A DNA stretch of 64,000 bases from Ichthyophis bannanicus. Taxonomy: Eukaryota > Chordata > Amphibia > Gymnophiona > Ichthyophiidae. The stretch lies in assembly GCA_033557465.1 (NCBI GenBank), contig CM066039.1, forward strand, positions 397,439,440 to 397,503,439, written 5' to 3'. Numbering within the stretch: the stretch's first letter is position 1; every line of letters begins with the position of its first letter. The notes below the pieces were generated by a model that worked only from the letters and a program-made list of their open reading frames with translations, did not search any database and was not told the origin of the DNA. Positions 42,777 through 54,635 of the stretch are shown piece by piece. A program made the translations under genes and the position numbers.

Positions 42777-45700
42777 TTGTCCTACATCAACCGTCCCATT
42801 TTTCAGGACACATGAATTGTTAGGGTCTCCTAGATTAGCTCCTTTAGCACAAACAGCAAACGTCAGCATGGCCAGAATAATCACTATTGTTCTGAATATT
42901 TCTTTCAGGGTAGTTATTACCGCCTCTTTAGCTTACAACAGTCCCAAACCTCTAATTTCTGTTCTTTATAAATGAATCTTATGGTGTTTTTCCATACTGC
43001 AGTCCACCATTTCAGAACAGACTAGTCACCATCCTTATTCAAATACTGCAGAATATTTTCTAAGTACTGGCCTTAATCCATGTCTCTGGAAGGTATAACG
43101 GGCATGTCTGCGGGATTTTCCAAAATGTACACAGGCCTTTCCTGAATATGCTTTATACATCTTCGTGGCTAACCACACCCCTGTTCCACCTTTCCCAAAC
43201 ACGTTCTGAGATCCCCGTGTTAGCGAGATAAACATCCGCGGGCACCATGTACTGGAATACGCTTGTAGATGTTTTCGGCAGATAAACGTCCCCAGCACAC
43301 GTACAAACTCTTAGTTGGTTTCTAGAATGACCTCCATACTGGGCAAAGATAACGGATGTAAATTCTAAAATCTGACATATTCAAATCACTGAATTGAAAG
43401 TAACATTTTTTTTTCTACTCCCTCTGTCCCCATTGCTGGAATTGGGGACAGGAGGCTGCCAAAGAAGTGAGAGTCTGGGACAGAGCTCTAAAATTGGAGA
43501 CATTTGGTAACCTTATGAAAAAAGTGTTTACCCATGTAAAATGACATTTGAATAGGCCCCTATAGCTGAAGGTAAATGTGTGTGTCGTGCTTCACATCTT
43601 TACCCATTGGGAAAAGGGACTGGAATTAAAATCAAGGAAGGGTAAATTTGGGTGGTGATAATTTCCTTTTTTAATCACCGGGGAGAACTTTACAGGGTGT
43701 GCTTTGCGCTTATCTGCAAGGTTTGTATTTATTTTATAAAGTACGCTTGCAAGCAGCCTGGGGAATCTGAAAATTGTCCCCTAAAGGCCTAATCATTTCC
43801 TTATTATCCTTTAAGAGTATCCAGTGCCAGCGAAGATGAACTATTGAATTAGTGGAGAGGTTAGTTTTTTGCTGCATTGTAGCTGGTACTTAATATGAAA
43901 GCTGAGAGTTTCTTTAAAATGAAGTGCAGCTTCTCTAAGAAGATTTATTAGGGGTTTCTTTTATCCTGCATCCTGCATCCTTCGCAGGCATATTTCCAGT
44001 GAGCTTGAGATAGCAGCGTCCCAGAGCTGCTCAGAATCCCCAGCTCAGGACAATTTTGCATTCTTTTCCAATTAGTGACACTGGGAAAGTAAAAAGGATA
44101 CTTACAACCGGGGAACAGAGTGGAACATTGCTCTGCACTTGTGAACACGTCAGAAGGTCCTTAAGCAAGGATTCCCCTTGGAAAGTGCACTGCTCACATC
44201 AGATGCTATTTTGTTGGTTGGAAAATGTATCTAAAGGAGCCCTTAAGCTATGGGTCACCTTGTAAAAATGCAGCCTTTCCGCTCTCCCTGTGTGGCTGCT
44301 CTGTAATGGGCCATTTATTGGTTTAAAGGCACATTTCAGAAAGACTGTTTATGAGGTGGGTAGGATGTGGGTTGAGGCAGTCAGTCATTTTTTTAGAAAA
44401 GGAACTAGGTGGAAGGGCCCAGAGGGATTGGCACAATTTGAAAAAGGGATCAGAGATGGGCATGAAGTGAGACCATATATTTTACAAAGGATGGAGGGAT
44501 AGGGGAATGGGGGATGCGTCATAGGAGGTGATGAGATTTTTTACAAGGGAATGGAGGCAGGGTGCTATATTTTAGAAGCACTGACTTCTTTAAAAAAATG
44601 TCAGGCTTAAGTTGGGGCCACCTATCTTTGCTTTGCTGAGGCCAGGAATGTACAGTGTTCCTATCCAATTCACTAGCTTTTGGTACCGAGCTTCTGTGAG
44701 TTAGCAAATCCCCCATAAATTTGCTGACAATAAAATAACCCTTAACTACACTATTTGACCTTGGCCATGGTACTAACCACAATTCATTCTAAGTCAATAG
44801 ACCTTGTGGTGAAAGTGGGATTGAAGTGATTTTTTGAATCCTAGTTAGCCTCATTTTCAGTTCAACGTGACATCTGAGCCACAGAAATCAGTTGTGTCAG
44901 TTATTTATTCAAGCTCAGTCTAAAGTGGGCATAAACCCTACCTGCAATCTTGAAAGAGAAACTGGAAACACTTCTCAGGTCCTCCCCCCATCCATCTCCA
45001 GCCCCTGCTTTTACTTTTACTACCTACAGCCTGTATTCGAGGGGCCGGAGAGATCCCTATGACAGTCTTGTAGTTCACAACGGTGCCAGTGACCCAAAAC
45101 TAAGGCCATTTTGTTTTATTGATGGGGTTTTTTTGTGATCCAGGGAGACAATGAACCAGACCTGGGAAATGTTTTGTAATTTGGAATTGAGGCTGCAGTT
45201 GTATCCTCAGTGTTGGGTTTGCATGGGTTCCGAACAGGGCTACCAGCATGAAGTCTCGAAAATGACAGCAACCTTTAGGATTTCTGTGGTGAAGGATGTT
45301 TCCTCTGTCTTCAGTTTCAGTGCAGGCAGCTGGAGGATGGTATTGTCTCAGTTGCCAGATGTGCAGATGTTGATATGCAAACAGAGGTGGATGATGACAC
45401 GCCAGGGCATCCCTTATCTGTGCCGGCTGCAAATCACTCGATGCCCGTTCATTGTCAGCTAAAGGTTAGCGGCTAAGACTGGCCTTTTGCTTGCATCCTC
45501 CAGTGGGGAGAGTGGCATGACTTCTTGAAAGTACCAAGTGAAATCTACCTGTGTAGATGAAGAGTTCATCTGTAAAGGAGAGCTGCTTCCTTCTCCCGCT
45601 GCACTTGTGCAACAGCAGACAGAAATCTGCAATGGAATTCTAGTGGTTTGATTTCTCAAAAGAGAGGAGACTAACTTGTACTTTGCAGATCTATAGAAAC

Positions 45701-46595
45701 AGGGGGAGTTGTGCTGTTAACAATCCTTGGTATTCAGAACATCTCATTTCGGTAAGAACAAGGGATATCCGAACCCACAAAGTGTCTAACTGGTCTAAAT
45801 AAGGACTTGGAGTATGTGGGTGTTCCAATTAAATGGGTAAAAATGTGATCAAATAGCATTAAGAACTTCTGAAAGCCATCCGGAGGACCCCATCACCTGC
45901 AAGACTTCCATGACATCCATAAGGACTATGCACAGGATAACTTTGCATGCTAACTCATCTCATGCAGATATGTTGTGGATATGCTGGAAACCTGACTGGC
46001 TTTGGGGTCTCTTCGATTGATTTCACAAGCACTGGCATAGTTAGAATCATTTGCAGGTCAACAGGCAAAAATATTGATGTGTTTATAGAAACTTTTCTCC
46101 TTATGCACTTATAGATGCACAATAGAATTTTCAAAGATCCTTTTTCCTTTTCCAATTTCATTGAAGCGGAGTAATAAGATGAAAATACAAGGAAGCAGTT
46201 TTGATTTGCTTTCACATATGCTTCACTTCTATGATAACTCTGAGCAGCAAATACAAAAGTGAAATTAGAACAAGGGAACAGCGGCTTCTCGCCAAACACA
46301 ATCCTCATATTAATGAAGAGCAGAGGGCCCAGTTACCCACGCTCTTTGCCCTTAGAGTCCAGCATTGCTCTTACGAGTTGCTGCTGCCTTCAGGGTCTTT
46401 TAACACCAAACATAAAAATAAAAAAAGAGAAACCTCCTCCCCCCTCTGTGCTGCTGTCTTGCCTCCTGTGGAGTCTTTTAACCCAAGTTTAAACGTATAA
46501 TTTAATTCTCATTTCACTTAAAATAACTTCTAAGCCACCCAGAAGTTGCAATGTTCTCTAGTGTCCCAGAGGTATTTTCATATGGGGATTGAATA
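42777..46595. other. Longest stretch without recognised repeats
   Basis: No supported gene. Around 43020-43310 the text (for example 'gtccccagcacacgtacaaa') has the feel of an old interspersed repeat but matches nothing else in the window. Short open frames (up to 117 codons) lack motifs, a start context or splice partners. Confidence 0.4.
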
Positions 46596-49195
46596 GCCTG
46601 CAGAGACACGTTTGGCCTACCTCTGGCTAGAAGCGTAAAATTCTTGACGAGTTGTCTAGTTGCAGAGACACGCTTGGCCTACCTTTGGCTAGAAGTGTAA
46701 GATGTGTGAGGAGATGTCTAGCTGCAGGGACACGCTTGGCCTAACTTTGGCTAGAAGTGTAAGATGTTTGACGAGTTGTCTAGTTGCAGGGACACGCTTG
46801 GCCTACCTCTGGCTAGAAGTGTGTGTGAGGAGCTGTCTAGCTGTAGGGACATACTTGGCCTACCTTTGGCTAGAAGTGTAAGATGTTTGACAAGTTGTCT
46901 AGTTGCAGGGACACGCTTGGCCTACCTCTGGCTAGAAGTGTAAGATGTGTGAGGAGCTGTCTAGCTGAGGGACATGCTTGGCCTACCTTTGGCTAGAAGC
47001 GTAAGATGTGCAAGGAGTTGTCTAGCTGCAAGGACACGCTTGGCCTACCTCTGGCTAGAAGTGTGTGTGAGGAGCTGTCTAGCTGCAGGGGCACGCATGG
47101 CCTTCCTCTGGCTAGAAGTGTAAAATGTGTGAGGAGTTGTCTAGTTGCAGGGACACGCTTGGCCTTCCTCTGGCTAGAAGTGCAAGATGTGTGAGGAGTT
47201 GTCTAGTTGCAGGGACACGCTTCGCCTTCCTCTGGCTAGAAGTGTAACATGTGTGAGGAGTTGTCTAGCTGCAGGGACATGCTTGGCCTACCTCTGGCTA
47301 GAAGTGTAACATGTGTGAGGAGTTGTTTAGCTGCAGGGACACACTTGGCCTACTTCTGGTGAGAAGTGTAAGATGTGTGAGGAGTTGTCTAGCTGCAGGG
47401 ACATGCTTGGCATACCTCTGGCTAGAAGTGTAACATGTGTGAGGAGTTGTTTAGCTGCAGGGACACGCTTGGCCTTCCTCTTTCTAGAAGTGTAAGATGC
47501 ATGAGGATTTGTCTAGCTGCAGGGACACGCTTGGCCTACCTCTGGCTAGAAGTGTAACATGTGTGAGGAGTTGTCTAGCTGCAGGGACACGCTTGGCCTA
47601 CCTCTGGCTAGAAGTGTAACATGTGTGAGGAGTTGTTTAGCTGCAGGGACACACTTGGCCTACTTCTGCTGAGAAGTGTAAGATGTGGGAGGAGTTGTCT
47701 AGCTGCAGGGATACGCTTGGCCTACCTCTGGCTAGAAGTGTGTGTGAGGAGCTGTCTAGCTGCAGGGGCACGCTTGGCCTTCCTCTGGCTAGAAGTGTGT
47801 GTGAGGAGCTGTCTAGCTGCAGGGGCACGCTTGGCCTTCCTCTGGCTAGAAGTGTAAGATGTGTGAGGAGTTGTCTAGTTGCAGTGACACGCTTGGCCTT
47901 CCTCTGGCTAGAAGTATAAGATGTGTGAGGAGTTGTCTAGTTGCAGGGACACGCTTGGCCTACCTCTGGCTAGAAGTGTAACATGTGTGAGGAGTTGTCT
48001 AGCTGCAGGGACATGCTTGGCCTACCTCTGGCTAGAAGTGTAACATGTGTGAGGAGTTGTTTAGCTGCAGGGACACACTTGGCCTACTTCTGGTGAGAAG
48101 TGTGAGGAGTTGTCTAGCTGCAGGGACACGCTTGGCCTACCTCTGGCTAGAAGTGTGTGTGAGGAGCTGTCTAGCTGCAGGGGCACGCTTAGCCTTCCTC
48201 TGGCTAGAAGTGTGTGTGAGGAGCTGTCTAGCTGCAGGGGCACGCTTGGCCTTCCTCTGGCTAGAAGTGTAAGATGTGTGAGGAGTTGTCTAGCTGCAGG
48301 GACATGCTTGGCCTACCTCTGGCTAGAAGTGTAACATGTGTGAGGAGTTGTTTAGCTGCAGGGACACACTTGGCCTACTTCTGGTGAGAAGTGTGAGGAG
48401 TTGTCTAGCTGCAGGGACACGCTTGGCCTACCTCTGGCTAGAAGTGTGTGTGAGGAGCTGTCTAGCTGCAGGGGCACGCTTAGCCTTCCTCTGGCTAGAA
48501 GTGTGTGTGAGGAGCTGTCTAGCTGCAGGGGCACGCTTGGCCTTCCTCTGGCTAGAAGTGTAAGATGTGTGAGGAGTTGTCTAGTTGCAGGGACACGCTT
48601 GGCCTTCCTCTGGCTAGAAGTGTAAGATGTGTGAGGAGTTGTCTAGTTGCAGGGACACGCTTCGCCTTCCTCTGGATAGAAGTGTAACATGTGTGAGGAG
48701 TTGTCTAGCTGCAGGGACACGCTTGGCCTACCTCTGGCTAGAAGTGTAACATGTGTGAGGAGTTGTCTAGCTGCAGGCACACGCTTGGCCTACCTCTGGC
48801 TAGAAGTGTAACATGTGTGAGGAGTTGTTTAGCTGCAGGGACACACTTGGCCTACTTCTGGTGAGACGTGTGAGGAGTTGTCTAGCTGCAGGGACACGCT
48901 TGGCATACCTCTGGCTAGAAGTGTAACATGTGTGAGGAGTTGTTTAGCTGCAGGGACACGCTTGGCCTTCCTCTTTCTAGAAGTGTAAGATGCATGAGGA
49001 TTTGTCTAGTTGCAGGGACACGCTTGGCCTACCTCTGGCTAGAAGTGTAACATGTGTGAGGGGTTGTCTAGCTGCAGGTACACACTTGGCCTACTTCTGG
49101 TGAGAAGTGTAAGATGTGTGAGGAGTTGTCTAGCTGCAGGGGCCCATTTGACCTACCTCTGGCGAGAAGTGTTAGATGTGTGAGGAATTGTCTAG
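46596..49195 (+). repeat. ~62-bp minisatellite with 291-bp higher-order repeat
   Basis: About 43 units of ggcctacctctggctagaag plus tgtaagatgtgtgaggagtt, gtctagctgcagggacacgc and tt. Shorter ~57-bp variants lack part of 'taagatg'. A block at 48045-48335 is repeated almost identically at 48336-48626, a recent 291-bp duplication of several units. Frames are open in places because variants are 57 bp (19 codons). Confidence 0.95.
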
Positions 49196-49414
49196 CTAAT
49201 TTCCCAATATGGCAGGTAAGAGAAGGAATCAGAGGGTGTCGCAGAGTTGGGAATTGAGAGATTTGGGAGGGAAACTTATCTTTAGCCTCCTTTCTGCTAA
49301 ACTGACTGGGTGAGGTGGAGTCCTTGGTACTGACTTAGGCCCAGGAAAAAGCTTAAGAAAAAAGCATTAGAAAAGTTTATCTATCCTTTTGAGAAACTGA
49401 CTCAGATACAACTA
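49196..49414. other. No feature recognised
   Basis: Short stretch between minisatellite and LINE. Confidence 0.4.
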
Positions 49415-50815
49415 GGGGAGAGCTGTGGTGCAAGGACCTTCTCTGTTCTCTCCGGTTCTGCTTCCTCACCGGCCACCCCACTGCCCTGCAGTGTCCCCCA
49501 AGGTTCTGTCCTAGCTCCTTTCCTTTTCAACATTTTCCTGGCCCCTTTAACCCTTCTGATCAGCAGCACGGTGTCTCCGCATACTACTATGCAGATGACA
49601 TCATTCTTCTGCACCATACTATTCCCTGCGTTCCCAACATCAACCCCCTTAATGCCTGTCTCTCATGTATCGATTCCTGGATGTCCTCTAACTTCCTTCA
49701 CACCATTGTATCTGGTTCATCTTTGGTGGGTTCTCCCCATCTTTAGCCCTTTTGTTCTTTTCCTTCCCAATTCCTCTGATCCCTACCTTGTGCTATCTCA
49801 GTGTTACCTTAAATTCTACACTGACCTTTCACAACCACCTATCAAGTTCTCTGATGTCCTGCCTTAGCCCTCCTGTGAATACTAAAGAATCCAATATGTT
49901 TTGTACATAGTTACTGTTTTTACCCTGTTGTTCCAAGTTTAAGTTTCCTGTTATAATGTAAGCTCACCAGTGTCCTCTGAATGTGCAGCCTATGTTATTT
50001 GTAAACCGCACTGAAAACAAATAGCGCGGTATATAAAAGATGTTAAATAAATAAATAAATCTGTTATCCATCATTCCTTCTGTTCCCTGAGACAGATTCA
50101 CGTTGTCCACCCCTTTCTCACTACTACATCCTTGACTACACTATTGTTTTCCCTTGTAATGACCCGGTTAGACTATTTCAAGTTTGCCTTTGCAGGCCTT
50201 CCTCATTATCAGCTATGTAGGTTACAACTTGTACAAAACACAGCAGCCTGTATTATCATGCACGCCTCCCGCTCCCATAATACACCCTTGCTCATTCATC
50301 TTCATTGGCTCCCCATTGCCTTCCGGATACAGTACAAGATCCTTACTCTAGTCCATAAATCAATCTATACTTGTCCACCTGCATACCCCCCCAGCGCTTG
50401 CTCCGGCTCATACATTCTAATCATATGTTCCTCCCATCCCCGTCTCAAGCACACCTGGAATCCACCCGCAACTCTGCTTTCTTTTTTCTTGGCCCTAAAC
50501 TCTGGAACTCCCTCCCTCTGAACCTCTGCATAGAACCTCCTTCATTAGCTTCAAATCAATCTTAAAAACTCAACTTTTCTGTACCGCCTTTGATCTTCCC
50601 CCTTCTGCCTCCCCTCCTTCCTCCCCCCACCCCCGCATTGGTCTGCCTGTCTCCTTCTCTTTCCCTGCTCTCTTTCCCGTCAATATGTTCACCTCTCTAT
50701 CCCTTTCCTGTCCATTTCCTTTACCGAGCAGCATTTTAATGTCTTATAAGCCACTCAGATGCTTGCATGTTGAGCGGTATATTAAAAGCCGAATAAAGAT
50801 AAAGATAAAGCTATT
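49415..50815 (+). mobile_element. L2-clade LINE, 5'-truncated, split by a younger L2
   Basis: The first part (49415-49760) encodes 'CSVPQGSVLAPFLFNIF' and, after a small shift, 'AYYYADDIILLHH'. The second part (50065-50560) encodes 'FAGLPHYQLCRLQLVQNTAA', 'LLIHLHWLPIAFRIQYKI' and the C-terminus. The tail is 'gttgagcggtatattaaaag' and AAAGAT units (50798-50815). The AAAGAT tail type is that of the 1045-1602 copy. Frameshifts make it inactive. Confidence 0.85.
49765..50063 (+). mobile_element. L2 3' UTR inserted into an older L2
   Basis: Non-coding UTR ending in hairpin arms 'aaaccgcac' / 'tagcgcggtatat' (49999-50035) and a TAAA tail. It interrupts the ORF2 of the surrounding L2, whose coding resumes just after it. 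Confidence 0.8.
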
Positions 50816-50990
50816 CAATATTGGGGCCATATCCAGCCACCAGCATTAACTATCCAGCTTGTCTAATAGGCAACCAGTCAGTGGCAATATTCAGCCACTG
50901 GCTATGAATTGGTTAGATGGGGCAACTCCCCATAGTGGTTAGAGCTAGGTGGTTAAGGAAGTTGCATTTAGGTACTCAGTAATTTTACAA
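50812..50990. repeat. Interspersed 'GATATTCAG' repeat family copy
   Basis: 'ttggggccatatccagccac', 'cagtcagtggcaatattcag', 'ccactggctatgaattgg' line up with the 27.0 kb and 29.4 kb copies. Confidence 0.55.
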
Positions 50991-51109
50991 AGGAAACACA
51001 TTAATCTATATACTTCAGACACATAATATCATAATTTAGTAGTGTAAAGTATTACCTGTTTAGCAAGGAAGCAGGGTTACAGACAGGGGCATAGAGCAGC
51101 GCTGTTAGG

Positions 51110-52078
51110 ACACACATAGAAACAAGATGGCAGAAGAAGACCACATGGCCTCTCTAATCTACCCTTCCATATCAACCACTACAAGAGCCTCCTTTTTTCC
51201 TCTAGAGATCCTCTGTGTTTGTCCCATGCCTTTTTGAATTCAGATACTGTCCACATCTCCAGGACAGTTCCTAGCCCTGTGCGAGCGGTGCGGCCGCACA
51301 GGGCACAAAGGTTTAAGGGGCGCATTTCAGCTGTCTGCCATTGCCTGCTGCCACCACTTTTTCTTCTATCAGCGGCGGCATGCAACGGCAGACAGCTGAA
51401 ATGTGCCCTTAAGCCTTCTCGAGGCATGCTAAGCAGGTCTGGTCCCTTCCTCCTCTGACGCAGTGTCAGAGCAGGGAGGAACAGATCTGCCTAGTGTGCC
51501 GGCGACTTGCACATCGGGCGTGCCTCTTCTCTCCCACCGGGGGGGGCACAAGCCCGATATGCAAGTCGCACAGGGCGCGATTCACACTCGGTATAGCCCT
51601 GCTCATCTCTACCACCTCCACTGGGAGATTATTCCACGGATCTACCACTCTTACCATAAAAAAATATTTTTGCATATTACTCCTGAATCTATCCCCTTTC
51701 ATCCTCATCCTATGTCCCCTCGTAACAGAGCTTGCTTTCAATTGAAAGAGGCTCTCCCCCTGTGCATTTATGCCACTGAGGTATTTAAATGTCTCAGTCA
51801 TATCACCTCTATCCCGCCTTTCCTCTAAATTATACTTATTAAGTCCTTAAGCTTTATAATGAAGACCACTAACCATTTTAGTAGCCACCCTCTGTACCAA
51901 CTCTAACCTGTTTATATCCTTTTGAAGGAGCGGTCTCCAGAATTGCACACAATACTCCAAATGAGGTCATACCAAAGACTTATACAGAGGCACTATCACC
52001 TCCTTTCTTCTGCTGGCCATTCCTCTCCCTATGCACCCAAGCATCCTTCTAACTTTCGCCGTTGCCTTTTCTAAAGAG
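51110..52078 (-). mobile_element. CR1-clade LINE 3' part
   Basis: Minus strand. The C-terminal ORF2 reads 'FKYLSGINAQGESLFQLKAS', 'RSNMQKYFFMVRVVDPWNNL' and, beyond the inserted hAT-like element, 'EFKKAWDKHRGSLEEKR'. The 3' UTR is short ('ggccatgtggtcttcttctg') with an octamer-like end near 51113. The same subfamily supplies the RT copy at 58923-60552. It meets a plus-strand CR1 head to head at about 52079. Confidence 0.85.
51260..51601. mobile_element. hAT-like non-autonomous element, compact copy
   Basis: 342 bp, left end CAGGACAGTTCCTAGCCC, right end (reversed) CAGGGCTATACC. Flanked by 8-bp TSDs cacatctc (51252-51259) and ctcatctc (51602-51609), 7 of 8 identical. The empty site is visible in the related CR1 at 60395-60420, where the same position reads uninterrupted. 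The interior shares 'gtgcgagcggtgcggccgca' and hairpin structure with the element at 31233-33055. Confidence 0.85.
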
Positions 52079-52530
52079 ACTGCTGAGGGGAGATATGATA
52101 GGTCTATAAATTAATGAATGGAGTGGAACGGGTAAACGTAGATCAATTGTTTACATCATCAGAATATAGAAAGACTAGGGAACATGCAATGAAGCTACAG
52201 GGTAACCCATTTAAGACTAATAAGTGAAAATATTTTTTCATTCAACGTGTAATCAAACTGGAATTTGTTACCGGAGGATGTAGTAAAGGCTGTTAGTGTA
52301 GCTGGGTTTAAAAAAGGTTTGGACAAATTCCTGGAGGAAAGGTCCATAAACCATTATTAAAAGGGATCCGGGATATCAATGCTTGACCCATTACGAGCAT
52401 TGTGGAACCTATGTCTTTTGGGGAAACTGCTAGGTACGTATGACCTAGATTGACTACTGTTGGAAATAAGATACTGGGCTTGATGGACCTTGGTCTGACT
52501 CAGTATGGCATATCTTATGTTCTTATGTTC
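52079..52530 (+). mobile_element. CR1-clade LINE 3' fragment
   Basis: Encodes 'RGDMIGL*INEWSGTGK'-like decayed C-terminal ORF2, then the CR1 UTR ('gggaaactgctaggtacgta', 'ttgatggaccttggtctgac') and the tail (TTATGTTC)n at 52511-52535, the clearest octamer tail in the window. Similar to 28010-28480. Confidence 0.85.
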
Positions 52531-53265
52531 TTATGTTCTAATACATTGAAACCCTCTGCCCAGTGTACAGTGGTGGCCAAGAAAGCAAATAGAATGCTAG
52601 GAATCATAAGGAAAGAAATGAAGAATAAAACCCGATATAATAATCCCTCTGTTTAGCTCCATGGGTCAACCACACCTTGAATATTGTGTGGAATTCTGGT
52701 CGCCATATTTTAAAAAGGATATTGCAGAATTAGAAAAGGTACAGAGAAAAGAGCGAAAAATAGTAAAGGGAATGGAATGATACCCCTATGAGGAGAGGCT
52801 TAAAAGTTTAGGACTCTTCAACTTGGAAAAGAGACGGCTGAGGTGGGATATAATAGAGGGCTATAAATTAATGAATGGAGTGGAATGGGTTAATGTAGAT
52901 CTGTTGTTTATGCCATCAAAAAGTAGAAAACCTATAGGACACGCAAATGAAGCTACAATGTAATCCATTTAAGACTAATAAGAGAAATATTTTTTTATTC
53001 AATGCGTAATCAAACTTTGGAATTCGTTACCGGAGAATGTAGTAAAAGCTATTAGTCTAGCTTGGTTTAAAAAATGGTTTGGACAAGTTCCTGGTGAAAG
53101 GTACATAAACTATCATTAAAGAGGCCCAGGAAATCCACTGCTTACCCCAGGATGAGCATTGTTTAGCCTTCCATGTACTTGTGACCTGGATTGGTCACTA
53201 TTGGAAATAGGATACTGGGCTTAATAGACCTAGGCCTGACCCGTTATGGCATTTCTTATGTTCTT
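52531..53265 (+). mobile_element. CR1-clade LINE 3' fragment
   Basis: Begins in the post-RT region ('KPSAQCTVVAKKANRMLGII') and runs through a multiply broken C-terminus to the CR1 UTR and 'atttcttatgttctt' tail. Many stops; older than the neighbour on its left. Confidence 0.8.
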
Positions 53266-53269
53266 CTGA

Positions 53270-53780
53270 GGGGTACTGAGGCTTCCATCTGTAGACTAGA
53301 GTTGATGACCAGAGAGATGTGCTGTCTGCCCAATGCCAAAATCCGAGATGTTACGGAGAGTTTGCCGAGACTCATCAAGCCTACTGACTATTATCCAATG
53401 TTGCTCACCATGTCGGCACAAATGATACGGCTAGGTATCCCTTTGAGCATATCAAAAGTGACTTCATGGCTCTGGGACAGAGGGTTAAGCAAATACTGTT
53501 CTCTTCAATCCTTCCTTTTGCAGATAAAGGCCGAGGTAGAGTAGCTTGCATCCTGGAGTTGAATGTATGGCTGCATGGATGGTGTCATCAAGAGCATTTT
53601 GCTCTCCTGGACCATGAGATGATTTTCCAAGGGCTGCAGAACAGAGATGGTGTCCACCTATCCAAGAAGGGTGAAAAAGTCTTCCGCAGCAGACTCGCTA
53701 ATCTTCTGAAGAGGAGCCCAAAGAAGAGCAGAAACTCTCGAAGACAAACAGGGCACAAAGAAGAGAAGAGTCTATGACAG
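53270..53780 (+). pseudogene. CR1 ORF1 with SGNH/GDSL esterase-like domain
   Basis: Encodes 'MTREMCCLPNAKIRDVTESL', 'LIKPTDYYPMLL', then, with frameshifts, the HVGTNDTA block (catalytic Asn block III of SGNH hydrolases, near 53408-53432). It continues 'RVACILELNVWLHGW', 'ALLDHEMIF' and 'RDGVHLSKKGEKVF' (Asp/His of block V). An esterase domain in ORF1 is established for CR1-type LINEs. The second copy at 57900-58420 supports the call. Inactive through frameshifts. Confidence 0.75.
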
Positions 53781-53781
53781 T

Positions 53782-54330
53782 AGGTATGAGATCTTTATTA
53801 GAAACTACCCTGACACGTGTCGGCATGCGTCTTCCTCAGGGGGTTACAGCCTTCATTCAACACAAATGGAAGGATAGAACAGCACAATTAAAAGTGAACA
53901 ATCATAATAACAACAATAAGGAATAAAAACTCAAAACTGTTTAGATAATCATAAAGTACATACATATGTTGAGAATCCATTTAGGAGGGGGTATTCCAAA
54001 TTCCATTCAAGTCCCATTGTGTAACACGGCTGACTATTGAATACTGGTCATAGTAATAGTAATAATAATAATAATAATAATAGATAATGAATAAATAAAT
54101 AAACAAACAAATAAACAGGTGCTCATTGTTAAGAATCAAATGAATGGACAAACATATTAAAATAAATCTAAAAACAGAACAGAGGTAGAATACCAAATTG
54201 CATAATGAAGTGCCACCTGCTCTACTGCAAGATCATAATGGTCAGAGCAGGTAAACTAAACAGGACACGGGATGAGGAAAGGAGAACACTCACTTGTTTG
54301 TTCATACATTATCTAATATTCAAGTAAATG
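53782..54330 (-). mobile_element. Penelope-like terminus and AT-rich DNA
   Basis: Read on the minus strand, the left end has CTGAGGA (53833-53839), 'gccgacacgtgtc' and 'agggtag', a decayed hammerhead-type arrangement, ending in 'aataaagatc'. AT-rich sequence with a TAA microsatellite follows. No protein recognised. Confidence 0.4.
54047..54085 (+). repeat. (TAA)n microsatellite
   Basis: tagtaatagtaataataa and more TAA units, then AAAT/AAAC repeats to 54118. Confidence 0.9.
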
Positions 54331-54379
54331 CCGATGACCGAGATCTGCATATATATTTTGTCAATTAAGGTCTGCATAT

Positions 54380-54635
54380 GTGGATCCCGAGGAAGACAGG
54401 CCCATTTCGACCCAATTCTGGACTGTGGGAACAAAACATTCCTGCGGTGCACATAGTCAGGCCCGTGGATGGCCCGGTGTGCCCTTTCCACCTATGGGGA
54501 CCTCCTCCCCGCAGGTACCCCCAATTCCCCGCTGCCCGACCCACGACTGGCCTGCCGTGGCCTGGATCGAGTGGTGGGGACCCCCTGCACCCGGTCCCAG
54601 CCCCAGGGCTTCCCCAGGCCTGATCGCGGGATTTG
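54380..54635. other. GC-rich island of unknown origin
   Basis: Starts with 'cccgaggaagacaggcccat', which resembles a decayed Penelope-type core in plus orientation, then about 200 bp of very GC-rich, non-repetitive sequence. Open frames in three phases reflect GC content. Confidence 0.35.

Noticed and set aside
41823..42823. Plus-strand Trp/Gly-rich repeated frames at 41.8-42.8 kb
   Set aside because: Shadows of the 163-bp monomers. 163 is not a multiple of 3, and the frames are short and repeat in different phases.
43035..43298. Possible small host exon on the minus strand (87 codons)
   Set aside because: No known domain and no convincing splice pair. It may be an old interspersed repeat.
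46596..49195. CRISPR-like array of spaced repeats
   Set aside because: Units are contiguous with no unique spacers, and the genome is eukaryotic. It is a minisatellite.
54380..54623. Pro-rich N-terminus fused to CR1 RT (54380-55015)
   Set aside because: The first ~80 codons are GC-rich non-LINE DNA joined by chance to a CR1 fragment. Not treated as a gene fusion.
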